From assembly GCA_020201525.1 (NCBI GenBank), contig JAIVGO010000097.1:1-42056 (forward strand): a stretch of DNA of 42,056 nucleotides, read 5' to 3'. The first letter of the stretch is position 1; every line of letters starts with the position of its first letter. The position numbers were made by a program, and so were the translations under genes. Source of the DNA: Actinomycetota bacterium. GTDB taxonomy: Bacteria; Actinomycetota; AC-67. Under the pieces are notes generated by a model that worked only from the letters and a program-made list of their open reading frames with translations, was not told where the DNA came from and searched no databases. Shown here piece by piece: positions 7,511 through 16,185 of this stretch.

Positions 7511-7920
7511 TGGCGAAGCGGCAGTCGCGGCGCACGATCAGCGTCCAGCGCGAGCTCTACATCGCGCTCGACGCCCTGGCCGCCCGCGAGCGAATCCCGC
7601 TCTCGCAGCTCGCCGGCCAGGCGATCGCCGCGTTGCTCTCCGGCCGCGTGCCGATCGAGCCGGCGCGCTCTTCGTACGAGCTCGGCGTCGCGGTCCGGCA
7701 GCTGCGAGCCCAGCGGGCGCCGCGACGCCCGATCGTCGCGCTGCCCCAGCCACCCGCCGACCCGATCGGCGCCTGCGCCAACTGCGGCCGCGACGACCTG
7801 CCGGTGAAGGCCACGCAGTTCGACGCGGGCGGTCCGACGTACCTGATCTGCACGGCCTGCAACGACCAACCGCCGCCCGATCGACCGCGGCGGCGCCGGC
7901 GCGCCGAGGCGAGCGCATGA
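7510..7920 (+). CDS. RHH-like DNA-binding protein with zinc ribbon
   Basis: Protein of 136 residues, start ATG 7510 in a TGATG overlap. Residues 8-45 (RTISVQRELYIALDALAARE, then IPLSQLAGQAIAALL) have the strand-helix-helix pattern of ribbon-helix-helix proteins. The C-terminal half has CANCGRDDL and CTACN, two CXXC pairs forming a probable zinc ribbon, and ends in a basic tail. A transcriptional or DNA-architectural role is inferred from the fold pattern only. Confidence 0.6.
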   Translation: MAKRQSRRTISVQRELYIALDALAARERIPLSQLAGQAIAALLSGRVPIEPARSSYELGVAVRQLRAQRAPRRPIVALPQPPADPIGACANCGRDDLPVKATQFDAGGPTYLICTACNDQPPPDRPRRRRRAEASA

Positions 7921-8282
7921 TCAACACCGACTTCGACCCGGTGTACGGCTGCGAGCTGGCGATCGGCCGGCGCGACAAGGACGGCTACGTGTTCGCGGGC
8001 GAGCGGCGCGCGCACCTCGTCGCCTGGGATCGAGCGCACGGCCCCGTAGCCGACGGGTTCGAGCTCGACCACACCTGCCGGCGTCGCGCGTGCTGCTCGC
8101 TCGACCACCTCGAGCTCGTCACCCGCCGCGAGAACGAGCTGCGCAAGCGCTGGTCACATCGCACGCGGATCGCCAGCTGTCCGCGCGGTCACCGGCTGAG
8201 CGAGACGGCGATCGTCACGCCCGAAGGCGGGAGGGTCTGTAGAACGTGCCGCGACCTCGCAGTGCAGGAGCAGCAGCTGTGA
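7917..8282 (+). CDS. HNH homing-type endonuclease
   Basis: Protein of 121 residues, start ATG 7917 (ATGA overlap). The HNH core is clear: ELDHTCRRRACCSLDHLELV has the Asp51-His52 pair, zinc cysteines and His64, followed by Asn73 in RRENELRK. A second zinc site follows (CPRGH near 88 and CRTC near 111). It should nick or cut double-stranded DNA with a beta-beta-alpha-metal active site. Such genes are often free-standing homing nucleases, or assist packaging when next to terminase; the large terminase is 2.6 kb downstream. Confidence 0.88.
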   Translation: MINTDFDPVYGCELAIGRRDKDGYVFAGERRAHLVAWDRAHGPVADGFELDHTCRRRACCSLDHLELVTRRENELRKRWSHRTRIASCPRGHRLSETAIVTPEGGRVCRTCRDLAVQEQQL

Positions 8283-8458
8283 CCGGCTCCGAGCGCGCGA
8301 GCACTGCGTCTCTCAGCACGGGCGGCAGCGGTACATGCAGAGAAGAACGCGCGCACCCGAATCGTGTCAATCCCCAGGCGAGCGATCCCCGGAGGGCCAC
8401 CCCCTTGGAGGCCACCCCGGCTGCGGGCGCGCGCAGCTGCTCGCGAGATCTCCTATGA
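8279..8458 (+). CDS. Small overlapping gene, low complexity
   Basis: A frame of 59 codons that starts at GTG 8279 inside the HNH stop (GTGA) and whose stop (8456-8458) overlaps the next start (ATGA). Coupling at both ends supports a real gene. The sequence is rich in Ser, Arg, Ala and Pro and matches nothing I know. The segment also carries an imperfect direct repeat of GGAGGCCACCCC around 8393-8428, so the DNA itself may have a role. Confidence 0.45.
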   Translation: MTGSERASTASLSTGGSGTCREERAHPNRVNPQASDPRRATPLEATPAAGARSCSRDLL

Positions 8459-8856
8459 AAAACCCAAAATCAGGTTCAAAACGCGATCGATCGCCCTCAG
8501 CGGCGCCGGATCCGGGCCCTCCGAGGACCACGCCGACCCTCGAGGGCGTCAACCAGGCCGCGATCGAGACCATGGCCCTCGGCGTCGACGCGATCCGGGC
8601 CGAGATCGAGCGCGTTCGCACCGGCAAGCTCGGCAAGAGCAAGCGCGACCCCGGCTCGCTGGTCGCGTCCCTCGCCTCGAAGGCCGGCGCGATCTACGAG
8701 GCGACGCGCAAAGCCGAGGCCGCGCGCCTGAAACGCCTCGAATCCATCACCCCGGCGCTGGTCCTGCAGTGGTTCCGCCAGCTCGACCGCGCCGATCGCG
8801 AACACATCTTACGCGAGCTCTCGGTGATCGAGAGCCGCAGAAGTGGACTTGCATGA
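8455..8856 (+). CDS. Helical phage protein, possible small terminase
   Basis: Protein of 133 residues, start ATG 8455 overlapping the preceding stop. Its first 12 codons are unusually A-rich (MKNPKSGSKRDR) in a G+C-rich genome. The rest is predicted helical: an acidic helix NQAAIETMALGVDAIRAEIE, a linker KLGKSKRDPGS, a coiled-coil-like Ala/Lys helix, and a conserved-looking LVLQWFRQLDRADREHILREL near the end. Position and size would suit a small terminase subunit, but no clear DNA-binding helix-turn-helix is seen, so this is only a candidate. Confidence 0.5.
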   Translation: MKNPKSGSKRDRSPSAAPDPGPPRTTPTLEGVNQAAIETMALGVDAIRAEIERVRTGKLGKSKRDPGSLVASLASKAGAIYEATRKAEAARLKRLESITPALVLQWFRQLDRADREHILRELSVIESRRSGLA

Positions 8857-9296
8857 CCTGGCAGATCAAAGTCCGCACCGCGCCCGGCGCCCTGGTCGCC
8901 GCCGAGTACGAGTGCCCGGTGCATGGCCGGTTCGCCGTGGACGTGCCGCGCGGCGAGAACGGCGATCCGCCGGCCGAGTGGCCGTGCGCCGCCCCGATGT
9001 ATCCCGGTCCCGGCGCGTCCGTCGACTACGCGTTCGCGCTAGCGATGCCGATGCGGCGCGAAGACTATGGCACGTGCGGCACGCCCTCGCCGCACGTCAT
9101 CTCCGCGCCGGCGCGCTGCAAAGTGCGCCTCGTCGAAGCAGTCCGCGGGCGCGATCAGAAGCCCGAGCACAAGACCTGGACCGACATGACCAACCTGATG
9201 GAGGGTCAACCCGTGGACGAGTGGCGCGAGGACCGCGAGCGCAAGGTCTGGGACGAGGAGCGGCACAAGGCCGTGAAGGAGATCCTCAATGGTTGA
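8853..9296 (+). CDS. FmdB-like zinc-ribbon phage protein
   Basis: Protein of 147 residues, start ATG 8853 (ATGA overlap). Residues 15-60 (YECPVHGRFAVDV, then WPC) look like the start of an FmdB-type zinc ribbon in which later cysteines (GTCGTPSP, ARCKVR) complete the site. The C-terminal third has the pattern TWTDMTNLMEG, PVDEWREDRERKVWDEER and KAVKEILNG, which recurs in a phage family found just upstream of terminase or portal genes. Function unknown. Confidence 0.7.
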   Translation: MTWQIKVRTAPGALVAAEYECPVHGRFAVDVPRGENGDPPAEWPCAAPMYPGPGASVDYAFALAMPMRREDYGTCGTPSPHVISAPARCKVRLVEAVRGRDQKPEHKTWTDMTNLMEGQPVDEWREDRERKVWDEERHKAVKEILNG

Positions 9297-9561
9297 GATG
9301 GGTCGCGGAACGTTCCGCATCTACTTCAACCGCCACGGCGCGGCGCCGCTGGTCTGGTGCGTGGCCACCGACGAGTGGGAGCTCGCGGTCGCCGCCGTGT
9401 CGATCCGGACGGCGGCCGGCACGCGGTACGAGCCCAAGGCGACCCCCGACGGCGAGGACGGCAAGCCGAGCGCCTGGATCGTGGCCGCCGGCGTACTCGC
9501 GCTGAACGGCAGCGAGGCGATCATCATCGGCGGATCCGACCCGGAGATCGCCGAGCGATGA
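9289..9561 (+). CDS. Small hypothetical phage protein
   Basis: Protein of 90 residues from ATG 9289, which overlaps the previous gene by 8 bases; ATG 9298 (87 residues) is equally possible. A start GTFRIYFNRHGAAPLVWCVAT suggests a beta strand-rich domain, followed by WIVAAGVLALNGSEAIIIGG. No family name. The stop overlaps the next ATG. Confidence 0.65.
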   Translation: MVEMGRGTFRIYFNRHGAAPLVWCVATDEWELAVAAVSIRTAAGTRYEPKATPDGEDGKPSAWIVAAGVLALNGSEAIIIGGSDPEIAER

Positions 9562-10103
9562 AGGTCTACGGCCTCGCCGACCTCTCGCCCGGCTCCGACG
9601 ATCGCGCGTTCGTCATCGCGACCTGGTCGAGCTCCTACAAGAGCTCGCACTTCGCCGGGATGATCGCGGCCGAGGACTGGGCCACGGTGATGCACGCCCA
9701 GATCGGCAAGCTGCTCGACCGGCCTGACACCCGCACGCTGGTCGCCCGCGGCGGCCGCGACTTCCTGTACGGGTTCATCGCCGGTGACCCGGACCTGCGC
9801 GTGACCCTGAGCGAGCCCGCCGGAGGGCGTCGGTGGGTCGACGTCGAGTACGTCGGGGTCGTGCACTACGTCTACGTCAAGGACGCATTCCGCAGCGAGG
9901 CGCACCCGGATGGCTCGCGGGGCGGCCCGCGGATCGCCCGCGGACTACTCGGCGCGCTCGGAATCGAGCCCGCGCAGCCGTTCCTCTACACCTGCCGGAC
10001 CGGGGTCGTCGCCCGGCTGCAGGAGAAGATCCCCCGCGCCCGCTTCGCCCCCGCGGCGGCGCGATACACCAACTACCGGGACCACCAACATGAGCAACGA
10101 TAA
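9558..10103 (+). CDS. GNAT-like acetyltransferase family phage protein
   Basis: Protein of 181 residues, start ATG 9558 (ATGA overlap). It matches the pattern of a phage protein related to N-acetyltransferases: VIATWSSSYKSSHFAG, then IGKLLDRPDTRTLVA, then DFLYGFIAGDP, then VVHYVYVKDAFRSEAH followed by GPRIARGLLGALGI. The last segment sits where GNAT enzymes bind acetyl-CoA, but the Q/RxxGxG/A loop is altered to SRGGPRIA. Whether it still binds acetyl-CoA is unclear, and the acceptor is unknown. Confidence 0.65.
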   Translation: MKVYGLADLSPGSDDRAFVIATWSSSYKSSHFAGMIAAEDWATVMHAQIGKLLDRPDTRTLVARGGRDFLYGFIAGDPDLRVTLSEPAGGRRWVDVEYVGVVHYVYVKDAFRSEAHPDGSRGGPRIARGLLGALGIEPAQPFLYTCRTGVVARLQEKIPRARFAPAAARYTNYRDHQHEQR

Positions 10104-10407
10104 CCGCGATCGCCCGCGCGCCGCCGCGCCCCTCCTCGAGCCCATCCGGGTGCGCGAGCTGTGGTTCTTCATGCCCGGCGGCCCGCCTCTGCCGATGTCG
10201 AACAGCGGCGGCGGCCGCGGCAAGATCGCGGCGCGCGAGAAAGAGGGCACGCGGATCACGATCCAGTTCGAGCCCTGGCTGCGGCACCATCGCGTGCGTG
10301 AGGTCGTCCACGGCAAGCTGAAGGTCGAGTTCTGCATCCCCGAGTCGGCGGTCGTCTACGTTCCCGAGGACCAGCCGGCCGAGCCGGAACCGGAGCGCAA
10401 GGCGTGA
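10090..10407 (+). CDS. Hypothetical phage protein
   Basis: Protein of 105 residues, start ATG 10090, overlapping the previous gene by 14 bases. A basic, disordered start leads into a hydrophobic strand (VRELWFFMPGGPPL), a Gly/Ser turn, and a segment TRITIQFEPWLRHHRVREVV. The C-terminus is acidic. No known domain. The stop overlaps the following GTG (GTGA). Confidence 0.65.
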   Translation: MSNDNRDRPRAAAPLLEPIRVRELWFFMPGGPPLPMSNSGGGRGKIAAREKEGTRITIQFEPWLRHHRVREVVHGKLKVEFCIPESAVVYVPEDQPAEPEPERKA

Positions 10408-10922
10408 TCCGGCTCGCCACCATCGTGAGCACCGCAGATGCCGGCGCGGCGCGCGGCGCGCTCGAGGGCGCCATCGAGCTCGAGCTCGGCGCCGGCGGCT
10501 GGACGGCAGCCGAGGACCTGCCCGCGATCTTCGCCGAGCGCACGAAGCGCACGGTCTCGCCGCGGATGGCCGCCCGGCTGAACGTCCAGGACAGCGACGG
10601 CACCCTGATCGTGTCCTTCCGGTCCGATCTCGCGCCCGGCACCCCGGTGGCGTACGTGGACCAGGCCATCGAGCAGCAGCGCAAGCCGGCGCTGCACGTC
10701 GTGCTGCCCGCCGGCGAGCGATCGCGGGTCACAGAGGACCTGCGCAAGGGCGTCGTGGCCTGGCTCGCGGAAGAGAAGATCAACACGCTGCACGTCACCG
10801 GGCCGCGCGAGGTCGACGAGCCGGGCATCCAGCAGGCCACGCGGGACGCGCTGGTGTGGCTGCTCGAGGACGAGCTCGCGCCGGCGATCGGCGCCGCGCC
10901 GCAGCCCGCTGCCGGGGGCTGA
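10404..10922 (+). CDS. SLOG-fold (YpsA-like, putative molybdenum carrier family) protein
   Basis: Protein of 172 residues, start GTG 10404. The pattern fits the phage and bacterial family annotated as putative molybdenum carrier, a SLOG Rossmann-like fold: GALEGAIELELGAGGWTAAED near 18-38, RLNVQDSDGTLIVSF near 58-72, and the diagnostic end INTLHVTGPREVDEPGIQ near 129-147. The N-terminal glycine loop (normally close to SGGQTGVD) is replaced by VSTADAGAA, so nucleotide binding may be lost or changed. Members are thought to bind a nucleotide-related ligand; the phage role is unknown. It sits directly before the terminase. Confidence 0.7.
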   Translation: MIRLATIVSTADAGAARGALEGAIELELGAGGWTAAEDLPAIFAERTKRTVSPRMAARLNVQDSDGTLIVSFRSDLAPGTPVAYVDQAIEQQRKPALHVVLPAGERSRVTEDLRKGVVAWLAEEKINTLHVTGPREVDEPGIQQATRDALVWLLEDELAPAIGAAPQPAAGG

Positions 10923-12583
10923 TGGCCGGTCGCCGGCCCCGCGCCGAGCCGCACGAGCGCGTGAAGGCCGAGCGGCGCGTGCTTTCGCCTGACGAGCGCT
11001 GGGCTACCGAGATCCGCGAGCGCATCCTCGCCGACTGCCACCCGTTCCAGCGCGCCGCCGTCGAGGATCCGTCGCGCCGCGTGTCGATCCTGGCTGGCCG
11101 CGGCGGCGCCAAGACGACGACGCTGCGGTGTCGCGCAGCGATCAAGCTCACGTCGATCCGCGAGGCGGAGATCCTGTTCTTCGCCCGGACCAAGGGCCAC
11201 GCCAAGAAGCTCTACTGGAACCCGCTCCAGCGGATGAACGAGCACTACGGGCTCAAGTTGAGGTTCAAGGAGAGCGAGCAGACGGCCACCTGCACGCGCA
11301 CCGGCAGCGTCATCACGATCAAGGGGATGGAGGATGACTCGGACATCGAGATCCACCGCGGCTACCCGTTCAACGAGGTCCAGGTCGACGAGGCGGCGAG
11401 CCATCCGGTAGCTCGCGTCGCGAAGCTCAAGGACGAGATCGTCGGCCCGCGACTCGGCGAGCGCGGAGGCTGTTTCGTGCTCGCCGGAACCGCCGGATTC
11501 GATCTGAAGGGCGACTTCTACGACGCGACGTTCCCGGGCTCGAAGGAGCACGCGCGGTACGTCGATCGCGGAAACGAGGGGTACGAGGAGCGCTACTGGT
11601 CCTCCCACTACTGGACCGCGAAGATGGTCTACGAGCTGCCGCGAGCTCGGCAGCTCTACCCGGCGATCGCCTCGAACTGGGAGGAGGCGCTCCTCGAAAA
11701 GACCAAGAAGGGCTGGTCCGACGACAACCCGATCTGGCTGCGCGAGTACATCGCGCAGTGGGCCGCGAACGACACCAACATGGTGTTCCACTACCGGCCC
11801 GAGCTGAATCAGTGGGACCCGTTCGGCGGCGCGAAGCTCGAGGGGATTCAGGGCCTGGTGATCGCGCTCGCGAAGCTCCGCGAGATGGGGCTGGTCGACC
11901 TGCGGTTCGTCTACGGCGGCGACATGGGAACCGCTCTTCCGTACGCGCTGAACATCTTCGCGTTCTCGCCGAAGGATGCGAAGCGCGGCATCTGGCACGT
12001 GATGTTCTTCGAGCGGACCGGGATGCACGCGCGTCCGATCGCCGAGCTCCACATGGGGCCCGAGGCGGCCGAGCGAGCGTTCCTCCACCGGCCGGCTGAG
12101 CCGTACGCGGGCGCGCTCGGCGTCACCGGCTGGCCCGACGCGCAGGTGATGGACACCGATCTCGCCACGCTGGCCGAACTGACGAACACCTACGGCCTGC
12201 CCTACAAGAAGGCGGAGAAGAACCCACACTACAAGAAGGGCGCGATCGAGCTCACCAACGGCGACCTGATCGACAGCCGGATCCACGTGATCAAGGGCTC
12301 GCCGCTCGAGGACCAGCTGACCAGCCTGCAGTGGCGCGAGAACCGCTTCGGGCACGTCGAGGAGGATCAGCGCCAGGCATCCCACAGCTCGGACACCCTG
12401 GTGTACGGCCGCAAGGAGATCGCCGGACTGTTCGAATCCGGCGCGGTCGAGCAGGAAGCTGGCCCCGGCGCCCCGACCCCGCCCCAGCCCGTGACGCGCC
12501 GCGAGCCGGGGATCTATAGCCAACCCGCGGGGGGTGGCTTGAGTACGACGCGCCGCCCTGTAGATCCTTGGCGCAAGCTGTGA
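10922..12583 (+). CDS. terL: Terminase large subunit
   Basis: Protein of 553 residues, start ATG 10922 (TGATG overlap). The ATPase domain has a Walker A motif SILAGRGGAKTTT (Lys64) and a Walker B motif VQVDEA (Asp156, Glu157). The nuclease domain has acidic residues in YGGDMG (Asp334), VMDTD (Asp411, Asp413) and HSSDTLVYG (Asp491), as expected for the RNase H-like headful or cos cutter. It powers DNA packaging into the prohead and cuts concatemers. Normal length. The C-terminal 50 residues are Pro/Gly-rich. The packaging strategy cannot be deduced here. Confidence 0.93.
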   Translation: MAGRRPRAEPHERVKAERRVLSPDERWATEIRERILADCHPFQRAAVEDPSRRVSILAGRGGAKTTTLRCRAAIKLTSIREAEILFFARTKGHAKKLYWNPLQRMNEHYGLKLRFKESEQTATCTRTGSVITIKGMEDDSDIEIHRGYPFNEVQVDEAASHPVARVAKLKDEIVGPRLGERGGCFVLAGTAGFDLKGDFYDATFPGSKEHARYVDRGNEGYEERYWSSHYWTAKMVYELPRARQLYPAIASNWEEALLEKTKKGWSDDNPIWLREYIAQWAANDTNMVFHYRPELNQWDPFGGAKLEGIQGLVIALAKLREMGLVDLRFVYGGDMGTALPYALNIFAFSPKDAKRGIWHVMFFERTGMHARPIAELHMGPEAAERAFLHRPAEPYAGALGVTGWPDAQVMDTDLATLAELTNTYGLPYKKAEKNPHYKKGAIELTNGDLIDSRIHVIKGSPLEDQLTSLQWRENRFGHVEEDQRQASHSSDTLVYGRKEIAGLFESGAVEQEAGPGAPTPPQPVTRREPGIYSQPAGGGLSTTRRPVDPWRKL

Positions 12584-12843
12584 CCGCCCAGGAAGCTGCC
12601 GAGCTGCTCGATACCATCGCGGATCGCGCCCCCAAGCTGCGCGCGGCCGGGGTGTTCGGCGAGGTCAGGCTCGGCGACATCGTGTTCATCGTCGCGCCGG
12701 CGGACCCCGGCCCCGGCCTCGCCGAGGAGAGGCCGCTGATCGATCCGCTCAAGGATCCGGCGACGCACGGCCACTTCGGGCGCGGCGCCGCGGATCGTGT
12801 CCCCCGGTTCACGCGGACGCCGCTCATCCCGGGTGAGAAGTGA
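12580..12843 (+). CDS. Small protein between terminase and portal
   Basis: Protein of 87 residues, start GTG 12580 in a GTGA overlap with the terminase stop. The N-terminus is helical (AQEAAELLDTIADRAPKLRA), followed by a short strand GDIVFIVAP and a proline-rich, probably unstructured tail with PATHGHFGRG. No family recognised. Both ends are coupled to essential packaging genes. Confidence 0.65.
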   Translation: MTAQEAAELLDTIADRAPKLRAAGVFGEVRLGDIVFIVAPADPGPGLAEERPLIDPLKDPATHGHFGRGAADRVPRFTRTPLIPGEK

Positions 12844-14777
12844 TGCTGAACCCGTTCGAGCACTGGTACGACGCGACGCAGGACGACTGCCACGCGCAGG
12901 TGTTCCGCTTCGTGAACAAGATCGAGCAGGAGCAGGCCGACGTCTATGACCGGCTGATGACCCTCGAGTCGCTGTACGACAAGCACAGCCCCGAGGGCAG
13001 CCTCGCCGAGGACCCGCGCGCGGCTGGCGAGATGCTCAACGACATGTACGAGAACGTCGTTGCGTCCAACGTCGACACCACGTACGCGTCGATCGCGACG
13101 GCCGAGATCCGGGCGCGTTTCCTCACCGACGGCGCCGGCTGGTCCACCCAGCGCCGCGCTGCGAAGATGGAGCTCTACGCCGAGGGCCTCGGCAAACAGC
13201 TCGCCATCCACCGGAAGTGCCGACTGGCGTTCCGCGAGGCGGCCAAGATCGGCGGCGGGCTGGTCAAGGTCTACGCCGACCGGTGGGATCAGGTGTGCGT
13301 CGAGCACATTCCCCTCGTGGAGATCGTGGTTCCCGACGCCGATCACCAGAGCGGCGCGCCACCGCTGCAGCTGCACCACGTGATGCGGAACTACGACCGC
13401 GACCGGCTCAAGGCCGAGTTCCCCGAGTACGCCGACGAGATCGAGGCCTTCCGAGGGACGACGCTGCCGGCCAACGTGATGGACCGGCACCCCACCCGGT
13501 CGAGCTGGGCGCACAACAAGGTCACCGTCATCGAGAGCTGGCGGCTGCCGATCGGCGTCCGTCCGGCCAAGGACGGCGAGAAGAGCTCGAAGGGCGCCAG
13601 ATACGTCCCGGGCCGGCACACGATCACGATCGCCACCCGGACGCTGCTCGACGAGCCGTACCACAAGCCGTACCACCCGATCGCGGTGATCGAGTGGTCG
13701 GCGCGGAACGGTTCGTTCTTCCCGATCAGCGGCTCCGAGCGGATCGTCGGCCTGCAAAGGGCCCTGAACCTGCGCAACTGGACCATCGAGCAGATGCTCC
13801 AGCAGAACGCCCGGGTCACGACCTGGGTGCGCCCGGCCGACTTCGGGGCCGTGACGAAGATGCAGGCGACCGAGGTCGGCAACTTCATCCCGATCAAAGG
13901 CGAGTACCCCAAGACGGAGACCCCGCCCGCGGTGCACCCCGAGCTGCTCAACAGCCGGATCCAGCTCAAGCAGTCGGCGGCGGACGAGTTCGGCCAGAGT
14001 CAGGCCCGGCAGCGCGGCGAGATCCCCGCGGGGCTCCAGACCGGCGCCGCGGTGCGCGAGGCGACCAGCGCCCAGACGCAGCGCTACGCGCCCCAGGAGG
14101 CTGCGTTCGAGCAGCTCGTCCTCGACGTCAACTGGCTGATGATCGACGCGTGCAAGGACCTCGGCAAGGCGGCGCCGACCGTGCTCGAGAGCCGCTGGCA
14201 GCAGCCGATCGGGTGGGGGGAGGTCGACATGGGCCAGGTGAAGATCCAGATCGCCGCCGCTTCGACGCTGCCGCGCACCGCCGCCGGCCGCGAGCAGACG
14301 ATCCTCGAGTGGGCGCAGGCGGGGGTGATCAGCACCGACACGTTCCGGCGACTGATCGGACATCCCGACCTCGAGAGCGAGATGTCCCAGTACACCGCCG
14401 CGCTCGACGTGATCGACCTCGAGATCGAGGCCATCCTCGACGGCGGAACCGCGGTCCCCGAGCCATACGACAACCTGAAGATGATCGAATGGCGCGCGAC
14501 GCAGATGTACAACCGGATCCGCCCGAGCGGCCGCCGGAAGGGCGCGCCGGAGGCCGTGCTCGAGTCCTTGCGCGATTATATCGACCAGGCCGCCTTCCTG
14601 GCCTCGATGCAGGCGCAGAACGACAACGCCGCACCCGGCGCGATGCCCGGTGCCGCACCCGCGGGCCCGCCCGGCCAGGACGCCATCGCGACTCCGCCCG
14701 GCGGTGGGCCGCCGACTGCCGCGCTGTCGCCCCAGGCGATGCAACTCCGCGGTACGGCGATCCCGTCCGCCGCCTGA
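12843..14777 (+). CDS. Portal protein
   Basis: Protein of 644 residues from ATG 12843 (TGATG); GTG 12840 is an equivalent alternative. Position after terminase, size, and a long helical core with ANVMDRHPTRSSWAHNKVTV and EAAFEQLVLDVNWLMIDACK fit the portal of podovirus-type phages. Twelve copies should form the ring at one capsid vertex through which DNA enters. The region ARQRGEIPAGLQTGAAVRE resembles the conserved stretch seen in large podoviral portals. The C-terminus (from about 585) is Ala/Pro/Gly-rich. Confidence 0.85.
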   Translation: MLNPFEHWYDATQDDCHAQVFRFVNKIEQEQADVYDRLMTLESLYDKHSPEGSLAEDPRAAGEMLNDMYENVVASNVDTTYASIATAEIRARFLTDGAGWSTQRRAAKMELYAEGLGKQLAIHRKCRLAFREAAKIGGGLVKVYADRWDQVCVEHIPLVEIVVPDADHQSGAPPLQLHHVMRNYDRDRLKAEFPEYADEIEAFRGTTLPANVMDRHPTRSSWAHNKVTVIESWRLPIGVRPAKDGEKSSKGARYVPGRHTITIATRTLLDEPYHKPYHPIAVIEWSARNGSFFPISGSERIVGLQRALNLRNWTIEQMLQQNARVTTWVRPADFGAVTKMQATEVGNFIPIKGEYPKTETPPAVHPELLNSRIQLKQSAADEFGQSQARQRGEIPAGLQTGAAVREATSAQTQRYAPQEAAFEQLVLDVNWLMIDACKDLGKAAPTVLESRWQQPIGWGEVDMGQVKIQIAAASTLPRTAAGREQTILEWAQAGVISTDTFRRLIGHPDLESEMSQYTAALDVIDLEIEAILDGGTAVPEPYDNLKMIEWRATQMYNRIRPSGRRKGAPEAVLESLRDYIDQAAFLASMQAQNDNAAPGAMPGAAPAGPPGQDAIATPPGGGPPTAALSPQAMQLRGTAIPSAA

Positions 14778-14793
14778 TCGGGTGAGATCCCGA
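14778..14793 (+). other. Short stem-loop after the portal gene
   Basis: TCGGG (14778-14782) pairs with CCCGA (14789-14793) directly after the portal stop codon. The stem is only 5 bp and no U tract follows, so it is at most a weak terminator or a processing site between portal and scaffold. Confidence 0.3.
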
Positions 14794-14831
14794 CCCGGCG
14801 TCACAATCCGGCGCAGATCGTGTAGCCCTCA

Positions 14832-16058
14832 ATGCACATGCCAGCTCCGGCCGCCGATTCAGCCCCCGTGACCAACGGCGCGCAGACCCAGGGCACCGGG
14901 GATGAGGTCGCGTCGCTGCTCGCCGAGCTGGAGGCCGAGGGCAAGACGAAGCCGGCGGACCCGGCCCCGGCCAAGCCGGCCGCGAAGTCTGCGAAGCCAG
15001 CGCCGTCGGTCGAGCCCGCCGGGGATGCGGCGGACGACGCCGATCCGGACGACGAGCGCGCCGACGACCGGGGCAAGGACCGCGATCGCGACGAGGACGA
15101 CGAGGATGAGGTCGACGCGGATGCGGACGATCCCGACGACGAGGACGCCGATCCGGACGACGACGAGGACCGCGACGGCGACCAGGACGACGAGCCCGAC
15201 GAGGACGCCGATGCCGATCCCGAGACCAAGAAGCGGATGGCGGCGGTGCGGCGCACGGACCGTCGCCTGCGCGAGCGACGCGACGCCGAGCGCGCACAGC
15301 TCGACCGCGACCGCGCCGCGTTCCAGACCGAGACCCGGCAGCTCCGCGGCGAGGTCGACCAGTTCAAGAAGCTGATCGCGCGCGCCAAGATCGACCCGGT
15401 CGCGCTGCTCGAGGCCGCCGGGCTCGGGCCGGACGACATGGAATACGCGGCGACGCAGGCGTTCGCGCGCTCTGCCAAGGCGTCCGGCAAGCCCGAGTAC
15501 CGCACCGCGGCCGAGCGCGCGATCCGCGAGCGCGAGTCCGCCGACAAGGCGACCGCCAGTGAGAAGCGGATCGCCGACCTCGAAGCCAAGCTCGAGGCCA
15601 AGGAACGCCAGGCCGCGGAGGACGCCGAGCTCGAGGCCTACTTCAAGCGCGCGCTCCGCAAGGCGACCGACGCCACCCCGATCACGAAGAAGTTGATCGA
15701 CACGCGCCCCAAGCTGGCGCGGCGCGAACTGACCGCCACCGCCGGCGAGCTCGCCCAGAAGCTCGGGCGGCTGCCCAAGGTCGCCGAGCTCCTGGTCGAG
15801 CACGAGCGCAAGGAGGCGCGCGCGCTGCGGGCCCGCGGGATCGCGGTGCCCGGCGCCGCTGCGCCGGCGGCCGAGACCGAGGCCGCCGCCAAGGACACGA
15901 AGGCCGCGCCCGTGAAGCCGGCCAAGGGCGCGAAGCCCGCGGCGGCCGCAAAGCCCGCGACCAAGCCGGCCGCGAAGCCAGAAGCCGAAGTCGGCGCGGG
16001 GCTGCCGTCCACCGACGATCTCCTCCGGGAGATGAGGGCCGGCGCCCACCTGATCTGA
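14832..16058 (+). CDS. Capsid scaffolding protein (acidic)
   Basis: Protein of 408 residues from ATG 14832 (a second ATG lies two codons on). Its position between portal and major capsid protein is the classic scaffold position. The composition fits: an Ala/Pro/Lys-rich start, a very acidic stretch at about 60-130 with long runs of Asp and Glu, a charged coiled coil at about 140-290, and a Lys/Ala/Pro-rich C-terminus (AKGAKPAAAAKP) ending in a short conserved-looking tail LPSTDDLLREMRAG that may bind coat protein. It is expected to direct prohead assembly and then leave. No protease motif is seen. Confidence 0.75.
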   Translation: MHMPAPAADSAPVTNGAQTQGTGDEVASLLAELEAEGKTKPADPAPAKPAAKSAKPAPSVEPAGDAADDADPDDERADDRGKDRDRDEDDEDEVDADADDPDDEDADPDDDEDRDGDQDDEPDEDADADPETKKRMAAVRRTDRRLRERRDAERAQLDRDRAAFQTETRQLRGEVDQFKKLIARAKIDPVALLEAAGLGPDDMEYAATQAFARSAKASGKPEYRTAAERAIRERESADKATASEKRIADLEAKLEAKERQAAEDAELEAYFKRALRKATDATPITKKLIDTRPKLARRELTATAGELAQKLGRLPKVAELLVEHERKEARALRARGIAVPGAAAPAAETEAAAKDTKAAPVKPAKGAKPAAAAKPATKPAAKPEAEVGAGLPSTDDLLREMRAGAHLI

Positions 16059-16151
16059 TTCCCGGCGCGCCACCGCGCGCCTGCTACCGCCTGCGACCGA
16101 AGTCCTTACCCTTCCTGCCATAAGTCGACGGCACACAACCCACTGAAGTTC

Positions 16152-16170
16152 GCCACCTCGACGAGGTGGC
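16152..16170 (+). promoter_or_regulatory. Perfect hairpin just upstream of the major capsid gene
   Basis: GCCACCTCG and CGAGGTGGC pair around a single base (16152-16170; in practice a 7-bp stem with a 5-nt loop). It ends 15 bases before the capsid start codon, just ahead of the GAGGG ribosome binding site. The gap 16059-16185 contains no gene. It could stabilise or process the capsid transcript, attenuate transcription, or follow a local promoter, but no -35/-10 pair is clear. Confidence 0.5.
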
Positions 16171-16185
16171 TCGAGGGAACCGTGC

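Noticed and set aside
5401..7869. 822-codon minus-strand frame
   Set aside because: It runs opposite well-supported genes (Dam methyltransferase, nuclease) and has Arg/Ala-rich shadow composition.
10256..14804. Very long minus-strand frames of 755 and 837 codons
   Set aside because: They lie antisense to terminase and portal; high G+C makes long antisense frames common.
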